Origin: Plasmodium malariae
Lineage: Eukaryota; Apicomplexa; Aconoidasida; Haemosporida; Plasmodiidae
Direction: 5' to 3'
NCBI RefSeq assembly: GCF_900090045.1
Contig: NC_041788.1
Location: 1,116,001-1,180,000 of the forward strand
DNA: 64,000 nucleotides
Shown here: positions 60,442-64,000 of the stretch, in pieces
Numbering within the stretch: position 1 is the stretch's first letter
Layout: each line of letters begins with the position of its first letter
The notes under the pieces: generated by a model
Told to the model about the DNA's origin: nothing
What the model saw: the letters and a program-made list of their open reading frames with translations, nothing else
Databases searched by the model: none
Position numbers and translations under genes: made by a program

Positions 60442-61311
60442 ATGGTAAAATTTTCGTAAATTCCAAATTTTGAAATGAGAGTTGTCATAATAAATGTTAA
60501 CTGACGTTTACATGTACGCGCGTATGTATATGTTTTAGTGTGCTTTTATGTACGAGTGTATGTAACCCCACCATCTGAAAAAGCTAAATAACCATGAAAT
60601 AAAAAAATATAAATTAAAAAAAAAAAACACTGTTGTTACTTTTATTTATTTATTAATTTTTTTTTTTTTTTTACAAAATTTATGTTGTATACATTTAAAA
60701 TTGCGTTGTTTCTTTAAATTTTTTAAATGATACATAGAAAATGTAAAATGGCGCTATACATACATATGCGTACGTATTTACATACACATATATTTGCATG
60801 CATATACATGTTCTTATGTATTTGCAAAATCGCATGAACTCACTCACAGTCATATATGAACACCTCTTTCCTTTAGGAGGACCCAAATAAACCTAAGAAA
60901 AGAACGTTTCGTACGTTTCATTACAGAGGTGTAGAATTAGATAAACTACTAGATTTAAATCAAGAAGAACTTATAAAACTTTTTAGAGCCAGGCAAAGAA
61001 GAAAATTCAAAAGAGGAATTAGTAAAAAAGCCAAATCTCTTTTAAAAAAATTAAAAAAAGCGAAAAAAGAATGTGAAGTAGGAGAAAAACCAAGACCTAT
61101 ACCAACACACTTAAGAAATATGACGATTATACCTGAAATGGTAGGTTCAGTTGTAGCTGTTCATAATGGAAAACAGTACACGAATGTTGAAATCAAACCG
61201 GAAATGATTGGATACTATTTAGGTGAATTTTCAATTACGTATAAACATACGAGACATGGAAAGCCTGGTATTGGTGCTACTCATTCTTCTCGTTTTATTC
61301 CCTTGAAATGA
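60442..61311 (+). CDS. RPS15: 40S ribosomal protein uS19 (eukaryotic RPS15)
   Basis: Small-subunit protein of the 40S head, near the decoding-site tRNA tails. Exon 2 (60877-61311) is unmistakable: [20 protein letters not shown], then [40 protein letters not shown], and the C-terminal [26 protein letters not shown]. No ATG precedes it in frame. The model takes exon 1 as only the ATG at 60442-60444, followed directly by gtaaaa, with a 432-base intron ending ctttag. This gives 145 residues beginning Met-Glu-Asp-Pro, the right length for uS19. Splicing immediately after the start codon is common in ribosomal-protein genes. The short exon is inferred from length and phase. Confidence 0.95.
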
Positions 61312-61975
61312 AGTGCACAAGGATGTGCATGTATATATGTATGCATATATATACCATTTCGCACGCATTAATATATGTATATATTACATATATACACATT
61401 CAACCACGCTCCTATGGGTGATTGCATTTTATAAATATATCATTCAACGAGCATTTAAGGAGTGAGCACTTATGAAAAAGAAACCTTGAAGTTGCGAGAA
61501 AATTTACGCGTATAGACAACATGCATTTATTTATATAATATATAAAAATTGCATTTTATTTTTCACAAAGCTTCTTTTTTTTTTTTTTTTTTTCTTTTTT
61601 TTTTATTAATATAATTATATTTATAATTTTTAATATAATATTTTAATTATCATATTAATAAAGACTTGTTAACTTGAGTTTTAAAAGTATAAAAAATATG
61701 AAAAAGCACAAGTGTTCAATACTTAAAATAAAAAAGTATTCTAAACTTCACTGCATATTAACATTAAAAAAAAAAAAAAAACATAAGAATGAATTAAATT
61801 GCGAACTGCAGTTAATGATTATGCATAAGTAGTCATTGGGCACCCAGATATATGCCCGCCTGTGTTGATTGTACTCATATATGTACACACTTATATGCAT
61901 ATACATATACGCGTAGAAAACTAGTGGGCCACAGCAAATGCAACCGGCACGTGTGCCAGCCAGCGTATTAAAAAA
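61312..61975. other. Convergent intergenic region
   Basis: Between the uS19 gene (+) and the Noc4-like gene (-). T-rich with a poly-T run at about 61576-61592. A slightly GC-richer patch near 61840-61970 precedes the Noc4-like stop. No gene seen. Confidence 0.65.
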
Positions 61976-64000
61976 TTACAAAAAGATGGTTGAGAAGTTT
62001 TTCTGCTGAACAGATAGACATATGTCCGATTCTCTCTTTTTTTTAAAACTTAAAATATTTTTTAAAAAAGAAAGAAGAGAATCTTCTTTTTCCCAATTCA
62101 TTTTATTTGGATCATTATAGAACTCATGAGGTTTATATGAAGAATCATTATTAACACTGTAGTAATAGACGTTAGAATAATATCTTAAATTATCACATAT
62201 GTGATTGTTAAGTAATATTATTTCATAAAAAATATGGTTAGCCATATATAACTCCTTTTTGTTTAAAGTATTCATATTTATTTGGTACTTATCTGGTAAG
62301 CAACTTTGTAAACTAAACAGATTTTTTTCTCTCCTATTTGGTTCATTTCCATCTCTTTCAGTGCTGCTATCCTCAGTTGACATTCTATTAAATTCATCTA
62401 GCTTCGTGTTTGATTTTTCAAGAACCAAAATACAGTCATCTTTATTTTCAATTTTTACATTACTTAAAATTTCATGGCATTTCGTATCCTTCTTCTCTTC
62501 TTGTATATAACGTACATTTAGCAATTTTGCATTTTGCTCTAACATTTCAATAATTTTATTTTTATCAAAATTTTTCTCCAAATTTTCAAAACAAAAAAAA
62601 TCGTTTTTAAATTCCATGTTCATAAAAACTGGAGCTGAAATAAACATTGCGTCATGTAACTCATTTTTGAAATAATTTAATATATCATACACTACACTTA
62701 ATATATTTATAGATATATTATAAGAGGTTAAACATCCAACACGAAGTAGCTTTTTTAAAAAGGATATAACATAATATAATGGAATCATTCTGTTTTTTAT
62801 TGATGTATATATTATTTTTAAAAAACTTGTACCATCATAATAAAAACTCACCGGCATAATCAGCTCAAATAACCTCTTATAATAGTCTGTGTACATGTTA
62901 TCATTTAATTTTTTCTCCCCATCAAGTTCGTCGCTATGGTTCTGGTATTCACTATTGTCTATATTGCCATCATATCCAAGGCTATGGCACTCGCTTCCAT
63001 CCATATTGCTATCATATCCGAGGCTATGACAATCGCTCCCTTTCATACTGCTATCATATTCGAGACTTTGAAACGCGCTCTTATCAATACTTCTATCGTT
63101 GCTACTTCCCTCAATGCCATCCTCATCTATCGTATGCATATCATCGTCTCCTTTTTTAGAATAATTACCAGATGAAGCATTTCCCTCCTCAATATGCTCA
63201 ACACAAATTAACTCCTTCTCCTCATCATAAGTAATATCATCAAGGACTTTATTGTTTTTCTTTTTTATAATTTTTTCACTTTCCTCATTCCGTAAAATTG
63301 TATCACCTATTGCATAATGTCTATCAGCTTCTTCCGTACACTGATGCTCTTCCTCATGCTTTATTTCATAGTTTTCATTTCTTTCCCTATCTTCATTTGC
63401 TTCCGTTTTTTCTTTTGTCCTACCCTGACTGTTCACTGTAGAACAATTCCTCTCAGTCAGTAAATTTCCAATATTTAGTTCTGTTAAAATATGAAAAATA
63501 CCTGGCAGTGCTGCCAGAGATACATACAAATTTGACGCAGAATAAAATGCATAATTAAAAAAATCGATTAAATAATAAGGGTTATTAGTATAAGGAAATA
63601 CATATAATGGAATAAAATGCAATAATTGCAACATCATAGTATATTTATGGTTATAGGTTGTTATAAAATAAAACCAACAATTTGCGTATAACCTAGCATA
63701 AATCTTATTATCTATATTTATATTTATAAATAAATTATTTTTTCTTTCTTTCATTTGACATTCATTCTTTTCTTTCCTTCTCTTTTGTATAATCATGTCG
63801 TCATATTGCTCTACAACATCCGACATTGTTTCCTCATCGCTGCTGTTACTCCCATTAGTTAAGTTACCACTCCGCAGAAAATTATAATCTCCATCACTGC
63901 TATGTTTATTACTGCCAATCTTGTCATTGCTACTCTCATTGCTATCTGAGGAAGAAGAATCTGAGGACGAGTGCACAATGGTGTCATCGCTTTCGTAACT
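61976..64000 (-). CDS. NOC4: Noc4-like CBF/MAK21-domain protein (5' end beyond the window)
   Basis: 674 residues are visible. The frame is open to the right edge, so the start is missing. Noc4 works with Nop14 in 40S ribosomal-subunit maturation and export. After a Ser/Asp-rich stretch the sequence enters the CBF/Noc region: MLQLLHFIPLYVFPYTNNPYYLIDFFNYAFYSASNLYVSLAALPG, matching the Noc4 pattern of helix-rich repeats around a PxLLxDFLTDSY-like core. An insert of about 190 acidic residues, with a 45-base repeat coding variants of SLGYDSNMDGSECH (about 62940-63075), splits the domain. It resumes at YYKRLFELIMPVSF and continues through helices to the end. The family call rests on pattern and order of helices, not on one invariant motif. 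Confidence 0.7.
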   Translation of the reverse strand, partial: SYESDDTIVHSSSDSSSSDSNESSNDKIGSNKHSSDGDYNFLRSGNLTNGSNSSDEETMSDVVEQYDDMIIQKRRKEKNECQMKERKNNLFININIDNKIYARLYANCWFYFITTYNHKYTMMLQLLHFIPLYVFPYTNNPYYLIDFFNYAFYSASNLYVSLAALPGIFHILTELNIGNLLTERNCSTVNSQGRTKEKTEANEDRERNENYEIKHEEEHQCTEEADRHYAIGDTILRNEESEKIIKKKNNKVLDDITYDEEKELICVEHIEEGNASSGNYSKKGDDDMHTIDEDGIEGSSNDRSIDKSAFQSLEYDSSMKGSDCHSLGYDSNMDGSECHSLGYDGNIDNSEYQNHSDELDGEKKLNDNMYTDYYKRLFELIMPVSFYYDGTSFLKIIYTSIKNRMIPLYYVISFLKKLLRVGCLTSYNISINILSVVYDILNYFKNELHDAMFISAPVFMNMEFKNDFFCFENLEKNFDKNKIIEMLEQNAKLLNVRYIQEEKKDTKCHEILSNVKIENKDDCILVLEKSNTKLDEFNRMSTEDSSTERDGNEPNRREKNLFSLQSCLPDKYQINMNTLNKKELYMANHIFYEIILLNNHICDNLRYYSNVYYYSVNNDSSYKPHEFYNDPNKMNWEKEDSLLSFLKNILSFKKKRESDICLSVQQKNFSTIFL
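62940..63080 (-). repeat. 45-bp coding repeat in Noc4-like insert
   Basis: Three to four in-frame 45-bp units encode variants of HSLGYDSNMDGSEC on the minus strand. Confidence 0.85.

Overview
The window looks like a nuclear chromosome segment of a malaria parasite (Plasmodium). The DNA is extremely A+T rich. Introns are short, T-rich and GT-AG. Proteins carry long runs of Asn, Lys and Asp, and intergenic DNA is full of poly(A/T) and (TA)n tracts. Single genes fit eukaryotes in general, but the set CCT - USP39/Sad1 - MCM4 - one-AP2-domain regulator - uS19 matches, from memory, the order on P. falciparum chromosome 13, where the regulator is AP2-G3. The exact species cannot be read here. P. malariae, P. 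ovale or an avian Plasmodium would all fit better than the GC-richer P. vivax group.

Layout. 0.5-4.6 kb (+): duplicated-domain choline-phosphate cytidylyltransferase. 6.1-9.0 kb (+): secreted protein with a C-terminal lectin-like fold. 9.8-11.35 kb (-): five-exon Sec20-type SNARE. 13.3-15.9 kb (-): enhancer-of-polycomb-like protein. 20.6-22.8 kb (+): USP39/Sad1. 24.9-27.8 kb (+): MCM4. 27.8-37.7 kb: about 10 kb with no convincing gene. 37.7-47.0 kb (+): giant ApiAP2 protein. 48.2-50.0 kb (-): five-exon RRM protein. 51.5-52.1 kb (+): RanBP2-type zinc-finger protein. 53.4-53.7 kb (-): small membrane protein. 54.8-57.7 kb (+): six-exon protein with a SUMO/Rad60-like C-terminus. 58.5-59.0 kb (-): unknown 161-residue protein. 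60.4-61.3 kb (+): ribosomal protein uS19. 62.0-64.0 kb (-): Noc4-like protein running off the right edge.

Most genes are housekeeping: membrane phospholipid synthesis, Golgi-ER traffic, chromatin acetylation, splicing, replication licensing, ribosome biogenesis and translation. The ApiAP2 gene is the likely developmental regulator. There is no operon logic. Neighbours lie on both strands and are separated by 0.5-5 kb of low-complexity DNA.

Four reading-frame breaks fall in homopolymers or short tandem repeats (two in CCT, one each in the ApiAP2 and zinc-finger genes). Each is repaired by a single-base change and looks more like a consensus error than gene decay. Exon models were built by hand from splice signals and phase and have not been checked against transcripts. 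The observations I rate highest are the gene-conversion-like near-identity of the two CCT repeats, the Sec20-type SNARE and RRM genes hidden among tiny exons, the 10-kb gene desert before the ApiAP2 gene, and a GC-rich foldable patch at 18.3-18.6 kb.
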